A stretch of 64,000 nt of DNA from CAWEHU01 sp963808965 (GCA_963808965.1 CAWEHU010000016.1:124001-188000), one strand, 5' to 3'; positions 8,242 to 19,333 are shown, numbered from the stretch's first letter. The notes: generated by a model not told the origin, from the sequence alone. Numbers and translations are program-made.

Positions 8242-9553
8242 TTATTGCGCAGGTAGAACCGTGGCCCGGCACTCGCCGAAGCCGATCGGCGCGACGCCAT
8301 CGCGGCGGGCGCGGGCACGCAGGATGACCTCGTCCCCATTCTCCAGAAACCGGCGCGTCTCGCCTGAAGCCAGCTCGATCGGCTTCCGCCCGCCCTGGGT
8401 GATCTCCAGCAGACTGCCGAAGCCGTCCTCGGTCGGGCTTGAGAGGGTCCCCGTGCCGAGCAAGTCGCCGGGCCGCAGATTGCATCCGTTGCAACTGTGA
8501 TGAGCGATCATCTGCGCGACGGTCCAGTACATGTTACGGGCGTGCCCGAGCGAGAGCCGATGCGGCGGCAGTCCCTGATTCCGCAGGCCCTCCGTCGAGA
8601 GCAGCACCTCGAGTTCCACATCCAGCGCTCCCTCGCGCTGGTCCGTCGCGTCGAGCAAATACGCGAGCGGCTGCGGATCGCCTTCGGGACGGGCCGGCTG
8701 GGCGATTCGATACGGCGCGAGCGCCTCCGGCGTGACGATCCACGGCGAGATCGTCGTCGCGAAATTCTTCGCCAGGAACGGACCGAGCGGCTGATATTCC
8801 CAGGCCTGGATGTCGCGCGCCGACCAGTCGTTCAGCAGGCAGAAGCCGGCGATGTGCTCCCGCGCCTTATCGATCGGAATAGGCTGGCCGAGTTCGTTGC
8901 CCGGCCCGACCCAGACGCCCAGCTCCATCTCGTAATCGAGATTGCGGCACGGCCCGAAGCTCGGGACCGTCTCAGCCGCCGGTTTGCGTTGCCCGTTCGG
9001 CCGCCGGAATGGCGTGCCGGACACCCGGATCGACGAGGCGCGGCCATGATATCCGATCGGCACGTATTTGTAGTTGGGCAGCAGGGGATTGTCGGGCCGG
9101 AACAACCGGCCGACATTGGTCGCGTGGTGGATGCCGACGTAGAAATCGGTGTAGTCGCCGATCTCGGCCGGCAGGAGCATGGTGCAGTCGGCCGCGGCAT
9201 GGAGCATTCCCTCCAGCTTGGCGCGTGCGGGCGAGCCCTCGACAAGCAACTCCGAGAGCTGGGTGCGCAGAGCGCTGCGCGGCGCCGCCCCGAGCGACAA
9301 GAACCCATTGAGTGTGTTGCTCGTAGCCGCTGCGAGCGCGCGAGCCGCGTCACCGCCAAGCAGGCGCGCCGTGTGCATCGTCGGCCAGATCGAGGATCTC
9401 ATCGCCGATGGCGATGCCGCCGCGCGGCTCGCTTCCGGCCGAGGGGACGAAGACGCCGAATGGAAGATTCTGGATCGGGAAGTCGGGGTGGCCGTTTGCC
9501 GAGGCCACCCAGCTGCGCCGCCCGGGATCATGCGTGAAATCGAGCGCTGACAT
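8242..9553 (-). CDS. fahA: Fumarylacetoacetase (frame break near N-terminus)
   Basis: Hydrolyses fumarylacetoacetate to fumarate and acetoacetate, the last step of tyrosine/homogentisate breakdown. The true N-terminus is MSALDFTHDPGRRSWVASAN (ATG 9553, preceded by AGGAGT), then FPIQNLPFGVFVP and ILDLADDA. One extra base at about 9375 then shifts to the frame carrying TARLLGGDAARAL and the rest. FAH hallmarks are present: DFYVGIHHATNVGRLFRPDN, YVPIGYHGRASSI, GFCLLNDWSARDIQAWEYQP, LGPFLAKNFATTISPW, HHSCNGCNLRPGDLLGTGTL. About 437 aa, the family's usual length. No hmgA or maleylacetoacetate isomerase gene is visible in the window. It lies between a binding-protein gene and an FAD hydroxylase on the same strand. 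Confidence 0.88.
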
Positions 9554-9592
9554 TCGCAAGACTCCTATCGTTTCATCGAATTGAACTGGGTT

Positions 9593-11552
9593 TCAGGCAC
9601 TCTGCTCCCGTGCCGCGGCCACGCGCTCGAGGACGCGCTCGGCATTGCCGACCTCCTCGGCGAGCAGCAGGGCGAGGCGGGCCAAAAAGCGCGGAGTGTC
9701 GGTCTCTCCGGCGGCATCCACGCCCTGGCTGATCGCCTCGAACACGCGCTCGAGCCCCTCTTCTCCCAATCCTCCGTTGCCGGCCTGCGCCGCCTGCGAC
9801 GCGGCCGGCGGAGCTGGGACGCTCGCCGCCGCCGCAGAGGAAGGAGACGCCGGCCGCTTCCCGATCGCCACCTCCAGCGCCGCGTTGACCGCGGCCAGGT
9901 CCGGGTCGGGAAGCCGCGCCGCGACGTGTTCGTCCGGGCGGACGAGATAAACGGGGAAGTCGTTCGCGGCGAACTGCTTGGCGAGCGCGCCGTCAGAGTT
10001 GATGAGCTGGCGCGTGCCCGCAGCCGCTTCGACCGCGGCGAGACCGCGCTCGGAGCCGACGAGCACCAGCTCCAGCGGAACGCCGGCTACTTCTGGCGCT
10101 CCGAGCAGCGCGCCGGTCCGCTTCGGATCTCCGATCGCATCGACGAACACCAGGAGCGTGAAACCGCGCGGAGACAGAGCGTCGTGCAAGTGTCCGCTCG
10201 CGCTTTCGCCCACGGGTGCCGCGATGATTGCAGCCGGAGCATCGGGCAATGGCTCGCCAGGCTTCACACCGGTATCGGAGGGAGTCGCGTCCGGTTGGAT
10301 GACCGGCGAATCATCGTACACGTGGGAAGAGGACTGGCGCGGATTGATCAGCGGACTGGCCCAAGGGTGCTCGGCGGCGAGCGACAGCACGGCGTCGCGC
10401 ATCAGCCGGAAACCCGCGCTGGGCGGCGACATGAACCAGGTGCTCTTTATCGCCTGCTCGTGATTTTCCCGCGTCGCTCGCCGCCGCTCATGGCTGTAAC
10501 TGTCGAGCAGCGCCTCCGGCGCTTTCCCGCTTGCCACCAAGGCCAGCTTCCAGCCGAGATTATGGGCGTCGTCGATCCCGGAGTTCAGGCCGCGCACCCC
10601 GAAGATGGGCACCAGGTGGGCGGCGTCGCCGGCGAACAGCACGCGGCCGTGGCGGTACGAGTTCGAGCGACAGGGCGAGCGCCTTGTACAGGCTCTTCCA
10701 GACCATTCGCCAAGGTGCGCGCACCCCCATCATGTCGAGCTGCTGTTGCAGCCGCGCCGTGACGTTCTCGTCCCGCAGCGCTTCTTCCGGATCCTCGTCG
10801 TCACGAAGCTGGTAGTCGATGCGCCAGACGCCATCCGGCTGCACGTGCAGAATGACGGTCGAACCGGGGTTCGCCGGCGAATCGAACCAGACGTTCCGCT
10901 CGACCGGCCGATCCGCCCCCTGCACTTCAATGTCGGCGATGAGGTAGCGGCTCTCGTAGGCGGTGCCGTGCAAATCCAGTCCCATTTGCTCGCGCATGAC
11001 CGAGCGGCCCCCATCCGCCGCGACCACCCAGTCGGCGCGAAGCTCGTAATCGCCATCCGGCCCGGCCACGGCGAGGGTCACGCCGGAAGCATCCTGCCGG
11101 ACGCCGGTTACGCGGTTGCGCCAGCGAATCTGGCCGCCGTCGCCCAGGGTCTTCAGGGCATCGAGCAGGAACTGCTCGGTATAGAATTGCTGGATATTGA
11201 CGAAGGGAGCGTGCCGGTCGCCTGCCGCGTACGGCATCTCGAGCCGGAACACGAGCTGGTCCCGGTAAAAAGTGCGTCCCCGCGACCAGGGCAGGGCCTT
11301 CGCCTCGAAAGCAGGCCCCGCTCCGACACGATCAAGAATTTCGAGGCTCCGACGCGAGATGCAGATGGCGCGGCTGCTCCAGGCGACTTCCTCTTTCGCA
11401 TCCAGCACAACCGGACGGAGCCCTTGGCGCGTCAGTTCGATTGCCGCGATTAGCCCGACCGGCCCCGCGCCGACGATCGCGACTTCGGCCCGGTTCCGGG
11501 TCGGCGTCGAGACATTCTCCCGGCCGGATACATCTGTGACGCGCTCGTCCAT
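9593..11552 (-). CDS. FAD-dependent aromatic hydroxylase (frame break)
   Basis: Class A flavoprotein monooxygenase of the PheA/MhpA type, which uses NAD(P)H and O2 to hydroxylate aromatic rings. ATG 11552 follows GGGGAGGCAGGGTC. The first half has the dinucleotide site AEVAIVGAGPVGLIAAIELT, then WSSRAICISRRSLEIL, and the DG motif VVAADGGRSVMREQMGL. One extra base at about 10658 breaks the frame just before the second FAD motif RVLFAGDAAHLVPIFGVRGL. The C-terminal part has a thioredoxin-like extension (FTLLVFVDAIGD, FPVYLVRPDEHVAARL), as in many long members, and then an Ala-rich tail of about 90 residues. Near fumarylacetoacetase, so a role in aromatic catabolism is likely; the substrate is unknown. 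Confidence 0.83.
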
Positions 11553-11852
11553 GACCCTGCCTCCCCTTTTTTGTTCCTGGACCCGCAAGCTGCACGAGAA
11601 TGCCGGGTTGTGTCTGCCCCCTTCTGCTCGGTCGCTTGCAGCGCGGCATATTTGCCCGGCAAGCCTTGGGCCGGTTTCGCTCCGGCCGGAGCGCGATCAT
11701 TTTGCTTTGTCCACGAAAACCTGTCAGGATAGGATCTCGTGCCGTGCTGAGACGACGCGCGAACGTGAGCGGCTTACGTTTTTCTCGGTTGACGTTACCG
11801 TCCGCTTTCCGGAGTGCCAGTCGTGTTGAACAACATCCGGAGGTCGCGTGCC
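11553..11852. other. Divergent intergenic region
   Basis: 300 bp between the hydroxylase (minus) and a small secreted protein (plus). It must contain both promoters. I see only the two ribosome-binding sites (AGGGGAGG for the minus gene, GGAGG at 11839-11843 for the plus gene) and no clear operator, repeat or RNA gene. Confidence 0.4.
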
Positions 11853-12125
11853 ATGAAGCACTTCTTATTTGCCGTGCTGGCTTCGATCGGATTGCTCGCG
11901 CTTGCGCCGTCGGCGGGCGCCGTCACTTGCGCGAATGGAGTTTACCGCGCGGGGTGCGCCGGTCCGAATGGTGCGGCCGTCGTTCGCAAGCAATACCCCC
12001 AATCTGGGGCCTACTATCATCCGCACTACTATCGTCCCGGTGCTCCGGTCAACTGTGCGGCGGGCGCTTACCGTGCCGGATGCGTCGGACCCAATGGCGC
12101 GGTCGTTCACCGGCGCTATTACTGA
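11853..12125 (+). CDS. Small secreted protein with duplicated YRAGC motif
   Basis: 90 aa. ATG 11853 follows GGAGG by 9 bp. A signal peptide (MKHFLFAVLASIGLLALAPS, cleavage after SAGA) is followed by two similar units: TCANGVYRAGCAGPNGAAVV and NCAAGAYRAGCVGPNGAVVH, separated by a Tyr/His/Pro-rich linker. Each unit has two Cys, so one or two disulfides are plausible. Small proteins with this GCA..YRAGC.GPNGA pattern occur in alphaproteobacteria and have no assigned function as far as I know. Its 3' end overlaps acetate kinase by 7 bp, tail to tail. Confidence 0.8.
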   Translation: MKHFLFAVLASIGLLALAPSAGAVTCANGVYRAGCAGPNGAAVVRKQYPQSGAYYHPHYYRPGAPVNCAAGAYRAGCVGPNGAVVHRRYY

Positions 12126-13327
12126 AACGCTTGCCGGCCGGCGCCGCTTCGGATCACCGCGAGCGTGTGCTGCGCGATCATCGCTTCCTCGTCGGTCGCG
12201 ATTACGTGCACCGCCACGCGGCTGTCGGCTTTGCTGATGACCTGCTCGCCTCGCCGGTTCGCCTCCTCATCGAGCGCGAGTCCGAGCCAGCCAAGATGAG
12301 CCGCCACTCGCTCGCGGATTTCCGGCGCGTGCTCGCCGATGCCGGCGGTGAAGACGAATCCATCGAGCCCGCCCAAGACGCTGACCAACCCACCTGCTTC
12401 GCGGGCAAGACGATACACAAACAGCTCGATCGCCTCGCGCGCCCGATCATCCGGACTGGCCAGCAGCGTGCGCATGTCGCTCGCGATCTCCGAGACCCCG
12501 AGTAGGCCGGATTTGTTGTACAGCACGTCTTGCACCTGGTCCGCGCTCATTCCGTGCGTCTGCTGCAAGTAGAGGATCGCACCTGGGTCGATCGACCCGC
12601 ATCGGGTACCCATCACAAGCCCATCCAGGGCCGTGAGACTCATCGTGGTCTCCACGCTGCGTCCGTCGCGCATCGCGCACAAACTCGCGCCATTGCCGAG
12701 ATGCGCGACAATGACCCGAGCGCGCGAAAGCTGCGGCGCTATCTCGGCGAGTCGGCGGGCGATGAACTCGTAGGAGAGCCCGTGGAATCCGTAACGGCGC
12801 AAATCCTCGTGCCAGTGTTTTCGCGGCAGCGCGAACCGCGTCGCAACTGCGGGCAGAGTGTGATGAAACGCCGTGTCGAAACAGGCCACCTGAGTTAGAG
12901 TTGACCGCAGCCGCGCGATTGCGCGAATCGGCGCGAGGTTATGGGGCTGGTGCAACGGCGCGAGCGGAACCAGCCGCTCCAGTTCCTGGAGAAGCGTGGT
13001 GGTGATCGGAGCGGGCTCGATATGCCTGGGTCCGCCATGCACGATGCGATGGCCGATCCCGATCAATTCATCCGCGCCGAGATGAGCGTCGGCCAGACCC
13101 AGCACTTCCGGCAGGAAATCCTCGTGCGTTTCACGGCCGCCTTTGGGCCAGCGACGCTCGTGCAGCACCTTCCCGGCTTTATCCTGCGCGACCAGATGCG
13201 GGGCCGAGCCGATTGCTTCCACTTTTCCGTGGAAGGCGCGCGCGATCTCCTCCCGCGCTCCGGTCTCGAACAGCGCGAACTTGATGCTGGAGGATCCCGC
13301 GTTCAGCGTCAGAATAGCATTCGGCAT
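12119..13327 (-). CDS. ackA: Acetate kinase
   Basis: 402 aa, full length. Interconverts acetate + ATP and acetyl phosphate + ADP. Signatures: LTLNAGSSSIKFALF at the N-terminus, GHRIVHGGPR, CFDTAFHHTLPAVATRFALP, RRYGFHGLSYEFIA, VIVAHLGNGASLCAMRDGRS, TALDGLVMGTRCGSIDPGAI and GLDGFVFTAGIGEHAPEIRE. No phosphotransacetylase gene is adjacent; a partner would have to be elsewhere or acetyl phosphate come from another route. ATG 13327 is preceded by GAGG. Confidence 0.93.
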   Translation of the reverse strand: MPNAILTLNAGSSSIKFALFETGAREEIARAFHGKVEAIGSAPHLVAQDKAGKVLHERRWPKGGRETHEDFLPEVLGLADAHLGADELIGIGHRIVHGGPRHIEPAPITTTLLQELERLVPLAPLHQPHNLAPIRAIARLRSTLTQVACFDTAFHHTLPAVATRFALPRKHWHEDLRRYGFHGLSYEFIARRLAEIAPQLSRARVIVAHLGNGASLCAMRDGRSVETTMSLTALDGLVMGTRCGSIDPGAILYLQQTHGMSADQVQDVLYNKSGLLGVSEIASDMRTLLASPDDRAREAIELFVYRLAREAGGLVSVLGGLDGFVFTAGIGEHAPEIRERVAAHLGWLGLALDEEANRRGEQVISKADSRVAVHVIATDEEAMIAQHTLAVIRSGAGRQAFQ

Positions 13328-13442
13328 TCGTGACCTCGTCTGGCGCAGATCTCATCGAACGCCCCGCACCACAATCAACATCTTGATCAACGCCGTATGT
13401 TAGGCCGCGTGAAAGGATAAAGCCGAGCTTAGGGTTGGAAGG

Positions 13443-16400
13443 TCAGACGTGCCCATACCCGCCGCCGCCAGGCGTCTCGATCGCGAACACGTCGCCCTTG
13501 GACAGCTGCGCTTCCGCGGTGCTGGACAGATTCTCCCGGGCGCCATCGGCGCGTTCCACCCATTGGCAGCCGGGAGCTCCGTCGGACCCGCCTTCAAGCC
13601 CGAAAGGCGCAACGGTGCGGCGTGAGGAGACGATGACCGCCGTCATCGGCTCCATGAAGCGGATGCGGCGTACAACCCCCTCGCCACCGCGCCATTTGCC
13701 CGTCCCGCCGGAGTCGCGGCGGATCGAGAACTGCTCCAGCCGCACCGGATAGCGCAGCTCGAGGACCTCGGGATCGGTCATGCGGGTGTTGGTCATGTGG
13801 CTGTGGACGGCAGAGGTCCCATCGAAACTGGGACCGGCGCCGGTGCCGCCGCAGATGGTCTCGTAGTACTGCCGCGTGGCGTCGCCGAAGAGAAAGTTGT
13901 TCATCGTCGCCTGGCTACAGGCCAGGGCGCGCAAGGCACCAAACAGAGCATTGCAGGCCGCCTGCGAGACCTCGGTATTGCCCGCCACCACTGCCGCCCC
14001 GGGCATGGGCGACAGAAAGGTGCCCGGCGGAATGACGATAGTGATAGGCTTTAGGCAACCATCGTTCAGGGGGATGTCGTCTCCCACAAGACAGCGGAAC
14101 ACGTACAGGACCACCGCCCGGGTCACCGCGGGAGGGGCATTGAAGTTGTCCTCGCGCTGCGGGCCGGTTCCAGTGAAGTCAACCGTTGCAGCACGCTCGG
14201 CACGATCCACCGATACCGTGACCTTGAGCGGCGATCCGTTATCCATCGTGTAGGTGAAAGACCCGTCGCCGATGCGGTCGATGACGCGCCGGACGCTCTC
14301 CTCGGCATTGTCCATCACGTGCTTCATGTAGGCGTGCACGATGTTCCAGCCGGTACTGGGTCACGATGCGCTTCAGCTCCTGGACGCCCTTCTCGTTGGC
14401 TGCGACCTGGGCCTTGATATCGGCGACATTCACGTCAGGGCTGCGCGCCGGGTATCTTCCTGAAGCAAGCAACGTGCGAAACTCGGCTTCCCGGAAGCGT
14501 CCTCCATCGACCAGGAGGAAGTCATCGATGACCACGCCTTCTTCCTCCAGAGTGCGGGAAAAAGACGGCGTCGATCCCGGCGTCAGACCGCCCACGTCCG
14601 CGTGGTGGCCGCGGCTGCCGACGAAGAAGAGCAACTGCTTTCCTTCGTCATCGAAGACGGGGGTGACCACGGTCACGTCGGGCAGGTGCGTGCCCCCGTT
14701 ATAGGGATTGTTCAGCGCCACGACGTCGCCGGGCTTGAGCGTGCTACGACGGTGCCGCAGAACCGTCCGGACGCTTTCTCCCATGGCCCCCAGATGCACC
14801 GGCACGTGCGGCGCATTAGCGACCAAATCGCCGCCCGCATCGAAAACGGCGCAACTGAAATCGAGCCTTTCCTTGATGTTGACGCTGAGCGAGGTGTTTT
14901 GCAGGACAGCGCCGGTCTGCTCGGCCACGTTCATGAACAGGTTGTTGAACATCTCGAGCAACACGGGATCGGCCTTGTCAGTCCCGACCGCAATCCGCGT
15001 CTCGCGGGCTTCCGTTCGGCGGAGCAGAACGTGATCGCGCCCAGTAATCTCGGCAGTCCAGCCGGGTTCGACCACGGTGGTCGCGATAGCCTCGCGGATC
15101 AGCGCTGGACCCGAGATGCGGTCCCCGGCTTGTAGCGTGGTTCTCTCGAACACCGGGGCGGTATGCGCCCTGCCGCCGCTCCAGATCTCCACGGTATCCA
15201 AAGGCTCAGGGGAGCCCGCTGCGCGCCGAGGCAGGTCTGCCTCATGCACGGCCTCGCCGGCGGCGATCACCTCCACGGCGACCGCCTCAACGGTGATTGG
15301 GCGCTCTGGGGTCGCGAAGCCGAACCGGCCGCGATGGGCCTCGGTGAAGTTTCGAACCACCTCCTCCATGGGGCCGAGATCCACGATCAGCGCTGCCTCG
15401 GTTCCGGCATAACGGAGATGCAATAGGCGTCGCGCCGTGATCCGGCCGGGCTCGGCGCCCTGTGCGATCAGCGCCTGTCGAGCGTCTTCCGCCAGCGCAT
15501 TGGCCCGGCTATGCAGGCTAGGCATCTCCGCCTCCGCGAGCCTGACCTCGACCGACTGCTCGCGCATGACCGTCTGATCCGCCAGCCCCATGCCATAGGC
15601 CGAGAGCACCCCCGCGAACGGATGGATGAACACGGTGTCCATTCCCAATTCGTCGGCAACAAGGCACGCATGCTGACCCCCAGCGCCGCCGAAGCACTGC
15701 AGCGCGAAACGGGCGACGTCGTGCCCCTTCTGGACCGAGACCTGCTTGATTGCATTCGCCATGTTGGCGACTGCGATGCGCAGGAATCCCTCGGCGACCT
15801 CGCGTGGGTCGCGGTGCTCGCCGGTCGCGTTGGCGACCTTCTCGGCAAGCTCGGCGAAGTGTGCGCGCACCGCCCCCGCATCGAGCGGCTGGTCACCGTC
15901 CGGTCCGAAAATCGCAGGAAAATGCGCCGGCTGGATCTTGCCTACGCAGACATTGGCGTCTGTGACGGTGAGCGGACCGCCCCGGCGGTAGCTTGCCGGG
16001 CCAGGATTTGCGCCCGCCGAGTCCGGGCCCACGCGGAAACGGGATCCATCGAAGTGCAGAACGGAGCCGCCGCCGGCCGCGACCGTGTTGATCGCCATCA
16101 TCGGGGCGCGCATGCGCACCCCGGCCACTTCGGTCTCGAAAGCCCGCTCGAACTGGCCTGCGTAGAGCGCGACATCGGTTGAGGTTCCGCCCATGTCGAA
16201 CCCGATGATCTGATCGAGCTTGGCCATTCCGGCGGTCCGAGCCGCCCCCACGATGCCTCCCGCCGGGCCGGACAAGATCGCGTCCTTCCCCTGAAACCGC
16301 GAAGCTTCGGTCAGCCCGCCATTGGATTGCATGAAGTAGAGACGCACGCCTTCCAGCTCGGACGCGACCTGATCGACGTAGCGGCGCAGGATGGGCGAGA

Positions 16401-17040
16401 GGTATGCGTCCACCACCGTGGTGTCGCCGCGCGGGATCAAGCGCAACAGCGGGCTAACCTCATGGCTCGTGGAGACCTGGGCGAACCCGGCCTGCCGCGC
16501 GATCTCCGCTATACGTGCCTCGTGCGCGGGATATTTCCAGGCGTGAATCAGGGCGATGGCGCAGGCCTGCAGCCCGTCTGCGCGTGCCTGTTCCAGCGCC
16601 CTGTGAGCTTCGCGCTCATCCAGCGGCTCGATCTCGGCACCATCCACGGCAACGCGGCCGCCAATCTCGACCACGCGCTCATACAGCAGAGTGGGGAGGG
16701 TGATCTTGAGATCGAATAACCGCGGCCGCGCCTGGTTGCCGATCCGCAGCGCGTCGGCAAAGCCCCGGTTGACGAGAAGCAGGGTGCGCTCGCCTTTGCG
16801 CTCCAGGAGCGCATTGGTCGCCACCGTCGTGCCCATTTTGACCGCCTCTACTATCCCTGGCGGGATGGGAGCGCCGAGTGGGAGGCCAAGCACCGACTTG
16901 ATGCCGGCGAGTGCGGCATCGCGGTAGCGTTCCGGGTTCTCGCTGAGCAGCTTGTGCGTGGTCAGCTTACCTTCAGGATGGCGTGCGACGATATCCGTGA
17001 AGGTGCCGCCACGATCGATCCAGAATTGCCAGCCGCTCAT
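13443..17040 (-). CDS. 5-oxoprolinase / hydantoinase A-B fusion (frame break)
   Basis: ATP-dependent lactam hydrolase of the 5-oxoprolinase type (5-oxo-L-proline to L-glutamate), about 1,199 aa, the length of single-chain 5-oxoprolinases. The HyuA half (residues 1-690) begins FWIDRGGTFTDIVARHPEGK and has MGTTVATNALLERKGERTLL, IIGFDMGGTSTDVALY and CFGGAGGQHACLVADELGMD. The HyuB half follows in the same chain from DPVLLEMFNNLFMNVAEQTG, with LDFSCAVFDAGGDLVANAPH and VVALNNPYNGGTHLPDVTVV. One extra base at about 14352 breaks the frame between RIVTQY and GWNIVHAYMKHVMDNAEESV; the C-terminus IETPGGGGYG is typical. Hydantoinase or related substrates remain possible. GGAGG precedes ATG 17040. Confidence 0.87.
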
Positions 17041-17239
17041 GATCGTTCCTCCATCGCTTGTGTTATCTTGACCCGCTTGGCTCGCGCCGTTCGCTAATGA
17101 TCATGGCGAGGCTGCTCTGATTACATGCACTCGAATAGAGTGATTGCAGCGCAACCGGAGTCCGTCGGGGCTCTGCGTGGTCTGCGTGAGCGCCGCTGCC
17201 GGGTTACAGTCTAGCTTGGCCAGGGCTTCGTCGGCTTAG

Positions 17240-17592
17240 AACTCGTTTTGGGCTGACTGTGAGCGGCTACCCAACCCCCGTTCGTTCCCGCGAAAGCGGG
17301 AATTTAGTCCGGCGAAACAATGCCACCATTCATAATGCGAGACTGGCTCCCCGCCTTCGCGGGGATGAACGGAATTTTTGCGTTAACGCGTTCCAGTCAG
17401 CATAAAACGAGTGACTCGTTTTGGGCTGACTGTGAGCGGCTACCCAACCCCCGTCGTTCCCGCGAAAGCGGGATCCAGTCCCGCGAAACAATGCCACCAT
17501 TCATAATGCGAGAGACCTGGATCCCCACCTGCGCGGGGATGAACGGAATTTTTGCGTTATCGCGTTCCAGTCAGCATCCAGTCAGCATAAAA
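17240..17592. repeat. Two tandem copies of a ~173-bp palindromic repeat unit
   Basis: Two near-identical units, about 17245-17412 and 17418-17590. Each starts TTTTGGGCTGACTGTGAGCG and contains a left palindrome (CCCGCGAAAGCGGG), CGAAACAATGCCACCATTCA, TAATGCGAGA, a right palindrome (CCCC..CTTCGCGGGG or CTGCGCGGGG) followed by ATGAACGGAATTTTTGCGTT, and GTTCCAGTCAGCAT. The two palindromes face each other (..GGATCCAG and CTGGATCCCC..), as in REP or small MITE-like elements. The same left boundary word and GGATCCAG ends recur at 25980-26585. No coding capacity. Confidence 0.8.
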
Positions 17593-17687
17593 AGGAGTCT
17601 AGGTTGCGCAAACAGTCGCGCGACCCTCAGAGAAGCTGGCCCGCACTTGCACTGGCGGCGGTGCAGGCCGGCAAAACTGAGGAACAC

Positions 17688-17876
17688 CTACGGCGTAGTT
17701 CCTCTTCCCATGAAATTCATCACCAGGACGACAATGAAGATTATGATGAAGATGTAGAAAAGGATCTTTGCAATCCCAGCAGCCGCTCCGGCGATGCCGC
17801 CGAAACCGAGCACGGCGGCGATTATCGCGATAACCAGGGCGACCAGTGCGTAGTAGAGGAAGTTCCCGGCCGGCAT
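17688..17876 (-). CDS. DUF1328 (YtjA-like) small membrane protein
   Basis: 62 aa, two transmembrane helices: FLYYALVALVIAIIAAVLGF, then GGIAGAAAGIAKILFYIFII continuing into IFIVVLVMNF. This is the conserved DUF1328 pattern (LYYAL..L.IA.IA..LGFGGIAG.AAGIAKILF). Function unknown; members are widespread and often stress-related. ATG 17876 follows GGAGG by 8 bp. It is the only member in the window. Confidence 0.88.
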   Translation of the reverse strand: MPAGNFLYYALVALVIAIIAAVLGFGGIAGAAAGIAKILFYIFIIIFIVVLVMNFMGRGTTP

Positions 17877-17986
17877 GTTTAGACCTCCGATGACCGAGCC
17901 GTGAACGCAGCAAAACAGTCTCGGTTCTGTCCGACTGATGCCGACGAGCGCGCGGGCGTGCCTCAGCCGGCCCTCACTCCAACCAT

Positions 17987-18040
17987 CCTCCGTAAACGGA
18001 GGAGGCATTCGCTTCCCCCTCTCCCGCTCGCGGGAGAGGG
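17987..18040. terminator. Two hairpins 3' of the DUF1178 gene
   Basis: A 7-bp-arm hairpin (CCTCCGT-AA-ACGGAGG, 17987-18002) is followed by a longer one at 18017-18040 with arms CCCTCTCCCG and CGGGAGAGGG. They lie just past the stop of the DUF1178 gene (minus strand). The second belongs to a family of GGGAGAGGG hairpins also at 41581-41604 and 50708-50730. Likely a terminator and/or REP-like repeat. Both hairpins are in the duplicated copy at 5884-6045. Confidence 0.55.
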
Positions 18041-18047
18041 CCGGACC

Positions 18048-18515
18048 CTACCCGTCGGCGCGCGGCACCCAGGGAATGCGGGCGACCTCGATTCCCTCGT
18101 CGGCCAGGGATTCCGCCTCGGTCGGGGAGGTTTCCCCGTAGATGCCCCGGCGGTCGCTCTCGCCGCGATGGATTTTGCGGGCTTCCTCGGCGAATTGCGG
18201 GCCGACGTAGTCGCAATTCCTCTCGACCTCCGAGCGCAGCCGCTGGAGCATGGCGCGCATGTGATCGGGCATCGGACCGGCCGCGGCCATCGGCGGGCTG
18301 GGCGACGGCTCCGGCTTCGGTGCCGGCGCGGGCACCGGGGGCTCGCGGGCGCCGCTGCTCACCGCCGGGGCCATCAGCGCGCGCCGAACCCGCTTGTCGC
18401 CGCAGACCGGGCACTCGAGCAGACCGCGTTCGGCCTGACGGTCGAAGGCGGAGCTATTCTTGAACCATCCATCGAATTGGTGGTCCTCGCTGCATCTCAA
18501 CTGGTAGTGGATCAT
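18048..18515 (-). CDS. DUF1178 family protein
   Basis: 155 aa. ATG 18515 is chosen over upstream frames because MIHYQLRCSEDHQFDGWFKN is the conserved DUF1178 N-terminus. A zinc-ribbon-like LLECPVCGDKRVRRALMAP follows, then a Pro-rich linker, then the conserved C-terminal half MRAMLQRLRSEVERNCDYVG, FAEEARKIHRGESDRRGIYG, ADEGIEVARIPWVPRAD. Function unknown; the family is alphaproteobacterial and betaproteobacterial. Only the 3' end is duplicated at 5884-6045. Confidence 0.88.
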   Translation of the reverse strand: MIHYQLRCSEDHQFDGWFKNSSAFDRQAERGLLECPVCGDKRVRRALMAPAVSSGAREPPVPAPAPKPEPSPSPPMAAAGPMPDHMRAMLQRLRSEVERNCDYVGPQFAEEARKIHRGESDRRGIYGETSPTEAESLADEGIEVARIPWVPRADG

Positions 18516-18622
18516 TCTCCATCCTAACGAACACCGCTTGTCCAGGAAATGGCGAAGTCTCGCTCTTGGCGCAAGTGAATCCCGCAAAGCCAGTGACATC
18601 GTCTCCTGGAGCTGGCCGGCAT

Positions 18623-19333
18623 TCACACGGTGAAGGCGATGCCCCGTTCCGGCACCAGGACGCGGCCGCCTCCATCGCCCATGGCCGCGATGAACGGGTC
18701 GGGCGTCTGCACCAGCGGGGGAAAGCTGCCGAAATGGCAGGGAAGGACCGTTTTCACGCGGGGCAGGAACCGCTGCATCGCCATCGCCGCCAGGCGCGGT
18801 CCCATGGTGAAGCGATCGCCGATCGGAACCATCACGACATCGGGCGCATAAATCTCCCCGATCAGCGCCATGTCCGAGAAAATGTCCGTGTCGCCCATGT
18901 GATAGACGGTCGGCTCCGGCCGCTCTTTCGGCGTCACCACCGCGCCGTTCGGAAGCCCGAGCGAGTGCGCCATGCCGGTTTCATCGACCTGGCCGGATGA
19001 ATGGAATGCGATGGTCAGCGATACGGTGAATTCCCCGAGATCGACCGTGCCGCCGGTATTCATCGGTTCCATTCGTTCCAGCCCCTGCCGGGCGAGCCAC
19101 ATGCAGAGCTCGAAATTCGTGATTAGCGTCGCGCCGGTCTGGCGGGAGATCGCCACCGAATCGCCGACATGGTCGGAGTGCCCGTGCGTCAGCACGATAT
19201 GGGTCGCGCCGGCCGAAGCCGCTCCTGGATCGCCCACGAAAGCCGGATTGCCGGTGAAGAACGGGTCGATCAGGACGACTGAGCTGCCGAACTCAAGCCG
19301 ATAGGCCGAGTGACCGAACCAGGTGATCTGCAT
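18623..19333 (-). CDS. UPF0173-type metal-dependent hydrolase (MBL fold)
   Basis: 236 aa from ATG 19333, preceded by GGGAGGAGC. N-terminus MQITWFGHSAYRLEFGSSVV, LIDPFFTGNP, metal-binding THGHSDHVGD, YHMGDTDIFSDMALIGEIYA, VVMVPIGDRFTMGP and a late His in VLPCHFGSFPP. This is the UPF0173 arrangement in the metallo-beta-lactamase superfamily. Substrate unknown; probably cytoplasmic since no signal peptide is seen. Confidence 0.88.
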   Translation of the reverse strand: MQITWFGHSAYRLEFGSSVVLIDPFFTGNPAFVGDPGAASAGATHIVLTHGHSDHVGDSVAISRQTGATLITNFELCMWLARQGLERMEPMNTGGTVDLGEFTVSLTIAFHSSGQVDETGMAHSLGLPNGAVVTPKERPEPTVYHMGDTDIFSDMALIGEIYAPDVVMVPIGDRFTMGPRLAAMAMQRFLPRVKTVLPCHFGSFPPLVQTPDPFIAAMGDGGGRVLVPERGIAFTV

